DNA of 64,000 nt from Actinacidiphila acididurans (GCF_016918855.1 NZ_JADKYB010000022.1:95348-159347); one strand, 5' to 3'; positions 42,328-51,095 are shown, counted from the first letter of the stretch. Notes: generated by a model from the letters alone, not told the origin. Numbers and translations are program-made.

Positions 42328-43200
42328 ATGGGACTCGCAATATCGGTCATCGTGAGCGGCATCGCCTTCGGGCTGCTCATCGGAATGCTGGCCTTCATCC
42401 TGGTCTTCCTCTACAAGACGACAGGAGTGGCCAACTTCGCGGTCGGCAACATCGGCATGTTCGAGACGTTCATCGTCTACGAGCTGTGGAAGAACGGCAT
42501 GGGGCTGTGGCCCGCGGCCGGTGTCGGGCTGGTGTGCAGCGCCGTGTTCGGGGTGCTGATCTACCAGTTGGTGCTGCGGCCCTTCGGCGGCAACCAGGCC
42601 AACACACTGGTCCGTACGGTCGCGCTGTTCCTGCTGCTGGCGGCGATGGCGGACGTGTTCTTCGGGCAGGACCAGCCGTATCACTTCCCGTCGCTGCTGC
42701 CGACCGGCGGCACCAAGGTCGGCGGTGTGCTGCTGCGCTGGTCCGACCTGATCACCGTCGGGATCGTGCTGGTGATCGTGACCGGGTTCGTCGCGATGTT
42801 CCGCTGGACCCGGCTCGGCCTGCAGTTCCTCGCGGTCGCGCAGCGCCCCGAGACCGCGCGCCTGCTGGGCGTGCGGGCCCAGCGCCTCTCGACGATCGCC
42901 TACATGCTCGCGGGATGCCTGGCCCTGCTGATCGGCCTGCTGCTGGCGCCCAAGCAACTGCTCTTCTCGCAGATGATGAACCCGATCCTGCTGTTCGCCT
43001 TCGCGGCGGCGGTCGTCGGCGGCTTCACCAGCCTCGGGGGCACGTTCGTCGGCGGCATCATCATCGGCGTGGTGACCGACCTGGTCACCACCTACGTGGG
43101 CAGCGACCTGACGCTGGCGAGCGCGCTCGCGATCATGCTGCTCACCCTCGCGGTCCGCCCGAACGGACTGTTCGGCACCGCCCAGGTGAGGCGGCTGTGA
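42328..43200 (+). CDS. LivH-type ABC permease
   Basis: The 290-residue inner-membrane protein has about eight hydrophobic helices and the LivH signature order: YKTTGVANFAVGNIGMF near the N terminus, GLQFLAVAQRPETARLLGVR (the EAA-like loop), and GGFTSLGGTFVGGIIIGVV. It pairs with the LivM half of the fused protein downstream to form the channel. Confidence 0.9.
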   Translation: MGLAISVIVSGIAFGLLIGMLAFILVFLYKTTGVANFAVGNIGMFETFIVYELWKNGMGLWPAAGVGLVCSAVFGVLIYQLVLRPFGGNQANTLVRTVALFLLLAAMADVFFGQDQPYHFPSLLPTGGTKVGGVLLRWSDLITVGIVLVIVTGFVAMFRWTRLGLQFLAVAQRPETARLLGVRAQRLSTIAYMLAGCLALLIGLLLAPKQLLFSQMMNPILLFAFAAAVVGGFTSLGGTFVGGIIIGVVTDLVTTYVGSDLTLASALAIMLLTLAVRPNGLFGTAQVRRL

Positions 43201-43303
43201 ACACCCCCATGGACACCTGCGCGAACCCCCTCACGAACCCCCTCACGAACACCCCCGTGCACACCCCCTCCCGTAATTGTCACGACCCCCGGGGAGTTGA
43301 ATC

Positions 43304-45211
43304 ATGCTGACGCGCGCCAGGGACAAGGTGGGATGGCCGGCGCTGACGCTCCTACTGCTGCTGGCGCTCGCGCCGCTGGTGGTCCGCGGCGTCAGCGAGC
43401 AGGGCATCCTCGTCCAGGCCATGATCTACGCGGTCGGCGCCGTCGGCCTCGACGTGCTGACCGGCTACTCCGGCCAGTTCTCCTTCGGCCAGTTCGTCTA
43501 CTTCGCGATCGGTGCCTACGTGATGGCGGCGGTGCGGGTCAACGGGCACTGGCCGTGGCTGCCGGCGATCATCGCCGGTGTGGCCGCCTCGACCCTGGTC
43601 GCCGCGGTCATCGGCTCGCTGTTCGTCCGGCTGCGGTTCTTCGGCTCGGCGGTGGGCACGTTCTTCCTCGGCGCGGTGGCGGTGGACCTGATCAGCGGTT
43701 CCCGGCTCTCGCACTGGACCGGCGGCTCCAACGGCCTGGCGGTGCTGCCCGTCACCATCGGCGCCAACAGCCTGTCCACCGGCGACTGGCTCTACTACAC
43801 GGTGTGGATCGCGCTCGCGCTCAGCGTGGCCGTGTGCCTGCGCTACACCAAGGTGCGGGCCGGCCGGGCGGCCCGGGTGGTGAAGGAGAACGAGGTCGTC
43901 GCGGCGGTCCTGGGCGTACGCGTGTTCCGCGAGAAGGTCCGCGCGCAGGCCCTGGCAGGGGCCGTGGCCGGACTCGCCGGCTGCATGCTGGCCCTGGAGG
44001 TCGGCTACCTGTCCCCCGACACCTTCGGCATCAGCCAGTCCATCGAGCTCTTCGCGATCGTCGCGGTCGGCGGCACCGGCAGCATCGTCGGACCGATCCT
44101 CGGGGCGGTCTTCTTCTTCAGCATGGTCAACGGGCTGGCGTCCACGTCGGCCTCGTCCTCGCAGCTCCTGTTCTCCCTCGTCGTGCTCGTCGTGGTGGTC
44201 CTCTTCAACGGGGGCCTGTACGACCTGCTCGAGAAGGGCACGCGCAAGCTCCTCGGGCTGCGGCGGTCCGACGCGGGCGCGCACAAGAAGGACGCGCAGG
44301 TCGCCGGGCGGGCGCAGGCGGAACGGACCGAACCGGTGGCCGCGGCGGCCGTGGCCGAGCCGCTTTCCGGCGCGCTCGCCGAGTCGCCCGCCACGGTGTC
44401 CTTCGCGCAGCCGTCCGCGGACCGGGCGCGGGTGCGCACCGGCCCGCCGCTGCTCGAACTGGCCGGCATCGGCGTCGACTTCGGCGGTGTACGGGCGCTG
44501 GACGCCGTGGACCTGACGGTCGGCCGGGGCGAGGTGCACGCCATCATCGGCCCCAACGGCGCCGGCAAGACGACGCTGCTCAACTGCATCAGCGGCATCC
44601 AGCCCGCCACGGGCCGGGTCGTGCTCGACAGTGACGACCTGACCTCGCTGCCGGTCTCGGTCCGCCGGGCCCGCGGCATCTCCCGGACCTTCCAGCACCC
44701 CGCGCTGGTCGCGGACCTGACCGTGCTGCAGAACGTCGAGGTCGGCGCGTACGAGACCCACAACGGCTCGGCCGTCCTCGAAATGGCCGGGCTGCCCGGC
44801 ACCCGCCGCCGGGACCGCGTCGCGCGCGACCGCGCCGTGCACGCACTGGAGCTGCTGGAATTCCCCCGGGAGCGCTGGGACGTCCACGCCGGTGAGCTGA
44901 CCATGGGCGAGCAGAAGCACATCGACATCGCGCGGGCCCTGGCCAGCGAGCCGAAGCTGCTGCTGCTCGACGAACCGACCGCCGGCCTCGGCGAGGAGGA
45001 GATCGGCGCCGTCGCCAACGCCATCGAGGGCGTACGGCGGGCCGGGGTGACCGTGCTGGTGATCGCCCACCACGTGGGATTCGTCCGGCGGATCGCCGAC
45101 GCCTGCACGGTCCTGGACTTCGGCCGCGTGCTCACCTCGGGCACCGCGGGCGAGGTGCTGGCCGACGACCAGGTCGTCGACGTGTTCGTCGGAGCCGGGA
45201 GGAAGTCATGA
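43304..45211 (+). CDS. Fused LivM permease and LivG ATPase
   Basis: This single 635-residue chain joins a LivM-type permease (about 1-315; GLDVLTGYSGQFSFGQFVYF, VGGTGSIVGPILGAVFF) through an Ala/Glu/Arg-rich linker (about 320-375) to a LivG-type ATPase (from about 380). The ATPase has Walker A GPNGAGKTT, Walker B LLLLDEPTAGL and signature TMGEQKHIDIARAL, where T-M-G-E-Q replaces LSGGQ. In E. coli these are separate proteins; permease-ATPase fusions do occur in actinobacteria. It overlaps livF-type by ATGA. Confidence 0.9.
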   Translation: MLTRARDKVGWPALTLLLLLALAPLVVRGVSEQGILVQAMIYAVGAVGLDVLTGYSGQFSFGQFVYFAIGAYVMAAVRVNGHWPWLPAIIAGVAASTLVAAVIGSLFVRLRFFGSAVGTFFLGAVAVDLISGSRLSHWTGGSNGLAVLPVTIGANSLSTGDWLYYTVWIALALSVAVCLRYTKVRAGRAARVVKENEVVAAVLGVRVFREKVRAQALAGAVAGLAGCMLALEVGYLSPDTFGISQSIELFAIVAVGGTGSIVGPILGAVFFFSMVNGLASTSASSSQLLFSLVVLVVVVLFNGGLYDLLEKGTRKLLGLRRSDAGAHKKDAQVAGRAQAERTEPVAAAAVAEPLSGALAESPATVSFAQPSADRARVRTGPPLLELAGIGVDFGGVRALDAVDLTVGRGEVHAIIGPNGAGKTTLLNCISGIQPATGRVVLDSDDLTSLPVSVRRARGISRTFQHPALVADLTVLQNVEVGAYETHNGSAVLEMAGLPGTRRRDRVARDRAVHALELLEFPRERWDVHAGELTMGEQKHIDIARALASEPKLLLLDEPTAGLGEEEIGAVANAIEGVRRAGVTVLVIAHHVGFVRRIADACTVLDFGRVLTSGTAGEVLADDQVVDVFVGAGRKS

Positions 45212-45939
45212 GCACCGTGAAGGACGTGAAGGAGCAGCCGACCGCCGGGCGGACCACCGCCGGGCTGCGCATCGAGGACCTGCATGTGCGGTTCTCAGGC
45301 GCGCGGGTGATCGACGGACTGTCGCTCACCGTCGCGCCCGGGGAGATCGTGGGCCTGGCCGGGCGCAACGGCGCGGGCAAGACCACCACCCTGCGGGCGG
45401 TCTCCGGGCTCGCGGCGCGCAGCGGCGGCACCGTCGAACTCGACGGCGTACGGCTGCCGTCGCGGCCCGAGGCGGTCGCCCGGGCCGGCGTCGCGCACGT
45501 GCCGGAGGGCCGCGGCATCTTCGCCGACCTGACGGTCGAGGAGAACATCCGGCTCGGGCTGGTCCGGAAGGTGCCCGCCGAGCAGACGCTGCGCGGGGCG
45601 CTGGAGGAGGCGTTCCCGGCCGTCGTCCGGCTGCGCGGGCAGAAGGCCGGCCGGCTCAGCGGCGGCGAGCAGCAGATGGTGGCCCTCTTCCGCGGGCTGA
45701 TCGGCGCTCCCAAGGTGCTGCTGGTGGACGAGATGAGCCTCGGCCTGTCGCCGCGGGCCCTGCTCACCGCCATCGAGGCGCTGGCCGCGCTCGGGCGCGC
45801 GCACGACATCGGCGTGCTGGTCGTCGACCAGAACAGCCGCATGCTGCACGAGCACTGCGACCGGGTGTACCTGCTCGGCGGCGGACGGGTGCGGCTGTGG
45901 GACGACGCCGGCGACATCGCGTCGGCGTACTTCGAGTGA
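45208..45939 (+). CDS. LivF-type ABC ATPase
   Basis: The 243-residue ATPase has Walker A AGRNGAGKTT, Q-loop HVPEGRGIFADLTV, signature LSGGEQQMV and Walker B VLLVDEMSLGL, all characteristic of LivF (note PEGRGIF). It would dimerise with the LivG half of the preceding fusion. Three 11-bp repeats (cgagtgagcac and variants, 45933-45965) start at its last codons and run past the stop. Confidence 0.92.
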   Translation: MSTVKDVKEQPTAGRTTAGLRIEDLHVRFSGARVIDGLSLTVAPGEIVGLAGRNGAGKTTTLRAVSGLAARSGGTVELDGVRLPSRPEAVARAGVAHVPEGRGIFADLTVEENIRLGLVRKVPAEQTLRGALEEAFPAVVRLRGQKAGRLSGGEQQMVALFRGLIGAPKVLLVDEMSLGLSPRALLTAIEALAALGRAHDIGVLVVDQNSRMLHEHCDRVYLLGGGRVRLWDDAGDIASAYFE

Positions 45940-46090
45940 GCACCGAGTGAGCACCGAGTGAGCGCCGCGCACGCGGTGTGCACCCGGTGTGCCGGGCGAG
46001 TGCGCCGGGCAGCCGCGGGTCCGGGCCGGCCGCGCCCGCATGGGGCGGCCGGTGAACGGGCAAGCCCTATGCTGGGTGCGCGCACCGGCT

Positions 46091-46105
46091 CATTGTCAGA
46101 CAATG
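46091..46105. promoter_or_regulatory. Perfect palindromic operator upstream of the first GntR gene
   Basis: CATTGTCAGACAATG is a perfect 15-bp palindrome around a central A, 119 bp before the GntR start. A TATGCT box (46068-46073) lies just upstream with no good -35 box. Autoregulation by the downstream regulator is the simplest reading. Confidence 0.75.
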
Positions 46106-46224
46106 TTGGAGCCGTGCCGGCGTTCCCGGATTCCGCCCGCCGACACGGGCGCCGGCGCTCCGGGACGCGGCACCCGGGCACGACCAGCGACCGGCCGGGA
46201 AGGTCATACGTGGGAGGACACACC

Positions 46225-46959
46225 GTGGGTTCGGACAAGACAACGGCGGGCGGCACGGCCGGAGCGCCCTTCGCCGGTGCTCGGATCGGCCGCGTCGCCG
46301 CCCCCATTCGCGAGCAGGTCCTCGACGTGATCCGGCAGGGCATCCTCGACTTCCAGCTGCGGCCGGGCCAGCGCCTCATCGAGCGGGAGCTGATCGAGCA
46401 GCTGGGCGTCTCCCGACCGACCATCCGCGAGGTGCTCTCCCGCCTGGTCGCCGAGGGCCTGGTGACCATCCAGCCGCAGCACGGTGCGATCGTCGCGGTG
46501 CTCTCGCCCGTCGAGGCCGAGGACATCTACGAGATGCGGGTGCCGCTGGAAGTGCTGGTGATGCAGCGCTTCGTGAAGCGGGCCACCGACGAGGAGATCG
46601 TCGAGCTGCGCCGCGCGCTGGAGCGGATCGAGGAGATCACCGAGGCCGGCTCGGAGACGCAGAGCCGGCTGCGGGCGAAGGACGACTTCTACCAGATCGT
46701 GTTCGAGGGCGCCCGCAGCCCGGCGCTGGCACAGACGCTGCAGACCATGCAGGGCCGCATCCGGCTGCTGCGCGCCACCTCGCTGGCCACCCCCGGACGC
46801 CCGGAGGCGTCCCTGGAGGAGATCCGCGCGCTGGTCGACGCGATCGAGCGGCGCGACCTCAACGACGTGGCCGCGGCCGCGACCGCGCACGTACGGAACG
46901 CGTCGGCGAGCGCGCTGAGCAGGCTGGCCGAGACCGATCCGGACGCCAAGGAGCAATAG
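46225..46959 (+). CDS. GntR-family (FCD/FadR-type) regulator, copy 1
   Basis: The GTG at 46225 sits 7 bp after GGGAGG and gives 244 residues. The N-terminal winged helix reads IREQVLDVIRQGILDFQLRPGQRLIERELIEQLGVSRPTIREVLSRL (seen as one continuous block at about residues 25-72), followed by HGAIV and a helical FCD ligand domain with the metal-site residues expected of this class. It probably binds the GTCAGAC palindromes of the cluster and is released by a pathway acid. Confidence 0.92.
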   Translation: MGSDKTTAGGTAGAPFAGARIGRVAAPIREQVLDVIRQGILDFQLRPGQRLIERELIEQLGVSRPTIREVLSRLVAEGLVTIQPQHGAIVAVLSPVEAEDIYEMRVPLEVLVMQRFVKRATDEEIVELRRALERIEEITEAGSETQSRLRAKDDFYQIVFEGARSPALAQTLQTMQGRIRLLRATSLATPGRPEASLEEIRALVDAIERRDLNDVAAAATAHVRNASASALSRLAETDPDAKEQ

Positions 46960-47021
46960 GTGTGAGGCGGCGCCGGGCCGGCCCCCTGAGCCGCCCCGGC
47001 GCCCGTACAGCCCCCCAGGCC

Positions 47022-47068
47022 AGGACCCCCGTCCCGGCAGCCCCCGAGGGCGCCGGAACGGGGGTCCT
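47022..47068. terminator. Strong bidirectional terminator
   Basis: AGGACCCCCGT (47022-47032) pairs perfectly with ACGGGGGTCCT (47058-47068); pairing continues inward with one mismatch to a total of about 16 of 17 bp. It lies between convergent stops at 46959 and 47103. Confidence 0.85.
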
Positions 47069-47102
47069 TCCATGACCGGTTCAGGCCCGCTTCAGGCCCG
47101 GC

Positions 47103-47570
47103 TCACGCCAACTGCCAGCGGACGAAGGTGACCTCGTCGTTCACCGGCTCGAACACGGCGGTGACCGCGCGGCCGATCACCATGTCGCCGGGTTCGCCGC
47201 GCATGATGCCGTACATCTTCAGCCCGCAGGTCAGCTCCACCAGACCGACCACGTACGGCAGGTCGGCGGCGAAGGCGGGGTCGAGGGCGCGGCGGTAGGT
47301 CGCGTAGCTCCACAGGGTCCCGCGCGGCTCGACCTCCTCCCACCCGAACCCGGAGTGCCAGCACTCCGGGCAGACCGGCTCCGGCGGCCACAGGCGGTAG
47401 CCGCAGGCCGTGCAGCGCGGGACGGTGAGCCGGCCCTCGCGGGTCGCCGCCCAGAAGGGCGCGGTCACCGGGTCGGACAGGTCGGGCAGCGGCTTTTCGG
47501 GCAGCGGTTCGTCCGTCAGGGGCTGGTCGGTCAGGGGCTTGTCCGTCAGGGGTTTGTCGATCGCGCTCAT
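47103..47570 (-). CDS. DUF35 zinc-ribbon/OB-fold protein, thiolase partner
   Basis: The 155-residue protein starts at ATG 47570, overlapping the thiolase stop (ATGA). It has a repetitive N-terminal tail of PLTDK/PLTDQ/PLPEK units, then a zinc ribbon CTACGYRLWPPEPVCPEC (two CxxC pairs) and an OB-fold segment (GTLWSYATYRRALDPAF, YVVGLVEL). Such DUF35 proteins form complexes with SCP2-type thiolases and bind acyl-CoA; ChsH-type and retroaldolase partners are the studied examples. Confidence 0.88.
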   Translation of the reverse strand: MSAIDKPLTDKPLTDQPLTDEPLPEKPLPDLSDPVTAPFWAATREGRLTVPRCTACGYRLWPPEPVCPECWHSGFGWEEVEPRGTLWSYATYRRALDPAFAADLPYVVGLVELTCGLKMYGIMRGEPGDMVIGRAVTAVFEPVNDEVTFVRWQLA

Positions 47571-48718
47571 GCCGCGCTCCGGGTGGAGAGGATGGTGGCG
47601 GCGCCCTTCCAGAAGTCGTGCGTCTGGGCGTGCAGGGCGACGGCGGCCCCCGGGACCTGCCGGTCGCCGGCCGCGCCCCGCAGCTGGGTCACCGCCTCGT
47701 ACAGATGCATCCAGTTGTGCGTGTAGCTCTCGGACAGCTGGCCGCCGTGCGTGTTGACCGGCAGCCGCCCGCCCGGCCGGGTGTGGCCCTCGGCCAGGAA
47801 CGGACCGGCCTCCCCGAGCCCGCAGAAGCCGTACCACTCCAGCATCTGCAGCACCCACACCGACGTGCCGTCCTGGAGATACGCGAGGTCGATGTCGGCC
47901 GGCCCGAGTCCGGCGTTCCGGTACACCTGGTCCGCGATGCCGCCCAGCCACGGCCGCATCAGCTTGTCCTCGTTCTGCTCGTTGCGGATCGCCGAGCGCT
48001 GCGACATGCCCAGGGCGTACACCGGCTTGTCGTGCAGGTCGGCGGCGCGTTCGGCGCTGGTGACGACGAAGGCCGCGCCGCCGTCGGAGATGACGGTCAG
48101 GTCGGCCCGCCGCAGCGGCTCGACCACGTACGGCTGGGCCAGGTAGTCGTCGATCGTCATCGGGGCACGGAAGACGGCGCGGGGGTTGAGCGCCGCCCAC
48201 TCGCGCTGCGCGACGCCCACCCAGCCCAACTGCTCCTCGGTCGTGCCGTACAGGTGCATGTGCCGGCGGGCGGCCATCGCGGCGGGCCCGGCGACGTGCA
48301 GGAAGCCGGTCAGCGCGGCCCACTGCGCCGAGCCGCCGATCGGCCGGCTGAACCCGATGCGCGCGCTGCGGGCGTTGGTCCCGTACGTGAGCAGCACGGT
48401 GCTCGCCAGGCCCGCCTGGATGGCCATCGCCGCCAGGTGCAGCGAGAAGCCGGCCATGCCGTAGTCCAGCGTGGTGCTGTAGTCGGGGTTGATGCCGAGC
48501 AGCGGGCCCAGGCCCTCGTCCGTGCCGTGGCTGGTGAGCGGGGCCTTGCAGGTGATCAGCCCGTCGATCGCGGACTTGTCGATCCCGGCGTCGCGCAGTG
48601 CGGCCGCGGCGGCGCGTACGGCGATCACCTCCGGCGACTCGCCGGGTATCTCCCCTTGTTCCGTGGCCCCGGCGCCGATGACGGCGATCCCGGGGTGCGG
48701 CCCGACTGCTGTACCCAC
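47567..48718 (-). CDS. SCP2-thiolase-like (lipid-transfer-type) protein
   Basis: The 383-residue thiolase-fold protein starts at GTG 48718. Family features include AVIGAGATEQGEIPG, AIDGLITCKAP, AYLQDGTSVWVLQMLEWYGFCGLGE and LPVNTHGGQLSESYTHN. The nucleophile region reads LDYGMAGFSLHLA, with no Cys at the usual position, as in thiolase-fold retroaldolases (Ltp2-like) that act with a DUF35 partner. With the coupled DUF35 gene it probably cleaves a C-C bond in a CoA ester by retro-aldol rather than thiolysis. It is divergent from the second GntR gene. Confidence 0.85.
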   Translation of the reverse strand: MGTAVGPHPGIAVIGAGATEQGEIPGESPEVIAVRAAAAALRDAGIDKSAIDGLITCKAPLTSHGTDEGLGPLLGINPDYSTTLDYGMAGFSLHLAAMAIQAGLASTVLLTYGTNARSARIGFSRPIGGSAQWAALTGFLHVAGPAAMAARRHMHLYGTTEEQLGWVGVAQREWAALNPRAVFRAPMTIDDYLAQPYVVEPLRRADLTVISDGGAAFVVTSAERAADLHDKPVYALGMSQRSAIRNEQNEDKLMRPWLGGIADQVYRNAGLGPADIDLAYLQDGTSVWVLQMLEWYGFCGLGEAGPFLAEGHTRPGGRLPVNTHGGQLSESYTHNWMHLYEAVTQLRGAAGDRQVPGAAVALHAQTHDFWKGAATILSTRSAA

Positions 48719-48805
48719 GTCCGCTCCCTGCTGTTCCTGTTGGTGCCGGTGTTCCTGTTGTTTCTTTGTCAGATCCTGGCGTCAGTTCCGGTGTCAGTTC
48801 GTCCG

Positions 48806-48818
48806 ACTGTCAGACGAT
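48806..48818. promoter_or_regulatory. GntR-type operator between thiolase and second GntR gene
   Basis: ACTGTCAGACGAT (48806-48818) has two mismatches to ATTGTCAGACAAT. A weaker partial copy, TTTGTCAGATC, lies at 48765-48775. The site is 88 bp upstream of the thiolase start and 133 bp upstream of the GntR start, so one site may serve both directions. Confidence 0.6.
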
Positions 48819-48950
48819 ACTATCGGGGAAGGCTCGTCGGGCACCATGCCCGAGCCGGAATCCCCGGGCCGGCCGACCGCCGGCCGGCCCGCGGTGACCC
48901 GGTGCGAGCCCCGGTTCACAGGCCGGTCACGGGCCACGGGGGTGGATGGG

Positions 48951-49715
48951 ATGAGCGTGGACGAGCCGCGTGGAGCGGACGGGTCGGCGCAGGGCGCTTC
49001 GCGGGGAGCGGCGGCCGGCGGCTGGCGGCCCACGGCGATCGGCCGGGTGTCGGCGCCGCTGCGCAAGCAGGTGCTCGACATCGTGCGCCGGGAGATCCTC
49101 GACTTCCGGCTGCGCCCCGGCGAGCGGCTGATCGAGCGCGAACTCATGGAACGGCTCGGGGTGTCCCGGGCGACGGTGCGCGAAGTCGTCGTACGCCTGG
49201 AGTCGGAGGGTCTGGTGACCACCGTCCCGCAGCGCGGCGCGATCGTCACCGTACTGACCGTCGCCGAGGCCGCCGACATCTACGAATTGCGCGTGGTCCT
49301 CGAAATGCTCGCCGCCCGGCGCTTCGTGGAGCGGGCCACCGACGAGCAGGTGCGGCGGCTGCGCCAGGTGTACGACGACCTCGCCGCGCTGTCCGTCGCG
49401 CCGGACGACACCCTCGGGATGCTGCGTGCCAAGGACGCCTTCTACGCGATCCTGCTGGAGGGCGCGGCCAGTCCGGTGCTCACCTGGACCCTCACCGGCC
49501 TGCAGAGCCGGGTTCGCCTGCTGCGCGGCGCCTCCCTGTCGGTGCCCGGCCGTGCCGCGTCGAGCCTGGAGGAGATCCACGCCATCGTGCGCTCGGTCGA
49601 GGCCCGCGACGCCGAAGCCGCGGCCGAGGCCAGCGCGACCCACATCCGCAACGCCGCCCGCATCGGCCTGGCCCGCATGTCGGAGGAGCCCCCGCCCGCG
49701 GACCCGTCGCGGTGA
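48951..49715 (+). CDS. GntR-family (FCD/FadR-type) regulator, copy 2
   Basis: The 254-residue paralogue of the regulator at 46225 (ATG 48951, behind GGGGGTGG) has nearly the same DNA-binding block: IGRVSAPLRKQVLDIVR, LRPGERLIERELMERLGVSR and ATVREVVVRL. Its FCD domain is more diverged. The matched recognition helices imply both proteins read the same GTCAGAC palindromes, while the different ligand domains imply different inducers. It is convergent with the flavoprotein gene. Confidence 0.92.
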   Translation: MSVDEPRGADGSAQGASRGAAAGGWRPTAIGRVSAPLRKQVLDIVRREILDFRLRPGERLIERELMERLGVSRATVREVVVRLESEGLVTTVPQRGAIVTVLTVAEAADIYELRVVLEMLAARRFVERATDEQVRRLRQVYDDLAALSVAPDDTLGMLRAKDAFYAILLEGAASPVLTWTLTGLQSRVRLLRGASLSVPGRAASSLEEIHAIVRSVEARDAEAAAEASATHIRNAARIGLARMSEEPPPADPSR

Positions 49716-49751
49716 CGGGAAGGCGGGGCGGGGGCCCGGTCGGTACCCGAA

Positions 49752-50957
49752 TCAGCGGCGGTACACCAGCGGACCGCCGAGCAGGTACTGGCCGACGGTC
49801 TCGAAGTGCGAGGAGGAGACCGTGATGTGCTTGGCCGCGGAGTTCACGTCACGGAAGCACTTCTCCAGCCGGCTCCCGGTGAACATCGAGCTGGACCCGG
49901 CGAGCCGGTAGAGGCCGTCGACCGCCTCGACCGCGTGCTCGGCGACGGTCGCCGAGGTGATCCGGACCAGCGCGCTCAGCCCCTGGCCGCCGTCCTCGCC
50001 GTGCGCGGTCAGCTCCCCGATGGTGTCGGCCAGCAGCACCTCGGCCAGCCGGATCCGCATCTCGAGGCGGGCCAGCTTCTCCTGCGCGGTGTGGCTCCCG
50101 GCCAGCGTGGTGCCCGAGGCCGCGGGCGTCTTGGCGAGCGCGAGTTCCTTGAAGGAGGCGAGGGCGTCCTGTGCGATGCCCAGCGTCACCGCCGCCGCGC
50201 CGATCCCGAAGTCGTAGTACGAGACGGGGTACGCGCGCGACGGGCGGGCCGGCGGCGGCAGGAACAGGTCCGCGTTGGAGACCGTGTACTCGGTGGCGAC
50301 GAACGTGCCGGGCACGTCGAAGTCGTCGCTGCCGGTGCCGCGCATGCCGAGGGTGCGCCAGGTGTCGTGCATCCTGGTCTCGGACTTCGGGACGAACAGC
50401 ATGCGGATCTCGGGGATGCCGTCGGGGCCGATCCGCCGCTGCCCGTCCTGTGTGACGAACGCGGTGGTCACCAGCCAGTCGGCGTGCCGGTAGCCGCTGC
50501 CGTTGCCCCACCGGCCGCTGAGCAGGTAGCCGCCCTCGACGGCCTCGGCCGCGCCCGACGGGTTGACCCCGCCGATGACCAGGCCGGTGTGGTCCTTGAA
50601 CAGCTTGCGGGAGGTCGGCTCTGGCAGGTAGTCCGAGACCCGCGCGACCGCGCCCTGCACCGCCATCTGCCAGCCGAGCGAACCGTCGTGCCGGGACAGG
50701 GCCTGCAGGACCGCGGAGGCGGTGGAGATCGCGACCTGGCCGCCGCCGAACTCGCGCGAGGCCGTCATCCGGTGGAACCCCGCGGCGCGCAGCGCGTCCA
50801 TCACCTCGGTCGGGGTGAAGCGCTGCTCCTCGGCGGTCGCGCGGTGCGACTCGATGACATCGGCGACCGCCTCGACCCGGCCGACCCAGTCGGCGGTCTC
50901 GGGCGAGGGGTCGGGGCTGCGCAGAAGGGCCGGTGCGGGCGGTGTGGCGATGGACAT
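49752..50957 (-). CDS. Acyl-CoA dehydrogenase-fold flavoprotein, group D monooxygenase-like
   Basis: The 401-residue protein has the ACAD layout: N-terminal helices, the AGFHRMTASREFGG segment, a middle beta domain with LSGRWGNGSGYRHADWLV, and RTLGMRGTGSDDFDV before the C-terminal helical domain. The GSD motif and lack of a clear catalytic Glu for alpha-beta dehydrogenation resemble HsaA/HpaB/KijD3-type oxygenases that use reduced flavin. A hydroxylation step in the pathway is plausible; a reductase partner is not seen nearby. Confidence 0.82.
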   Translation of the reverse strand: MSIATPPAPALLRSPDPSPETADWVGRVEAVADVIESHRATAEEQRFTPTEVMDALRAAGFHRMTASREFGGGQVAISTASAVLQALSRHDGSLGWQMAVQGAVARVSDYLPEPTSRKLFKDHTGLVIGGVNPSGAAEAVEGGYLLSGRWGNGSGYRHADWLVTTAFVTQDGQRRIGPDGIPEIRMLFVPKSETRMHDTWRTLGMRGTGSDDFDVPGTFVATEYTVSNADLFLPPPARPSRAYPVSYYDFGIGAAAVTLGIAQDALASFKELALAKTPAASGTTLAGSHTAQEKLARLEMRIRLAEVLLADTIGELTAHGEDGGQGLSALVRITSATVAEHAVEAVDGLYRLAGSSSMFTGSRLEKCFRDVNSAAKHITVSSSHFETVGQYLLGGPLVYRR

Positions 50958-51058
50958 TTGTGTTTCCCCCAGGTGGTGATCGGACGGGCTGCGTGGTGGA
51001 CGGGCTGCTTGGCTGGTGCGGGTGTGCGGGTGTGCGGCGGTGCGGACGGCTCAGTGCT

Positions 51059-51086
51059 GAGGGCCCAGTGGTGAGGGCCCAGTGGT
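51059..51086. repeat. Two 14-bp tandem copies in an intergenic gap
   Basis: gagggcccagtggt occurs at 51059-51072 and 51073-51086, inside the 138-bp space between two minus-strand genes. No role is apparent. Confidence 0.8.
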
Positions 51087-51095
51087 GACGGCGGG

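Noticed and set aside
40905..42398. Minus-strand frame of 497 codons opposite the substrate-binding protein
   Set aside because: Antisense shadow; the plus strand has a lipobox and Liv-type domain with ribosome site.
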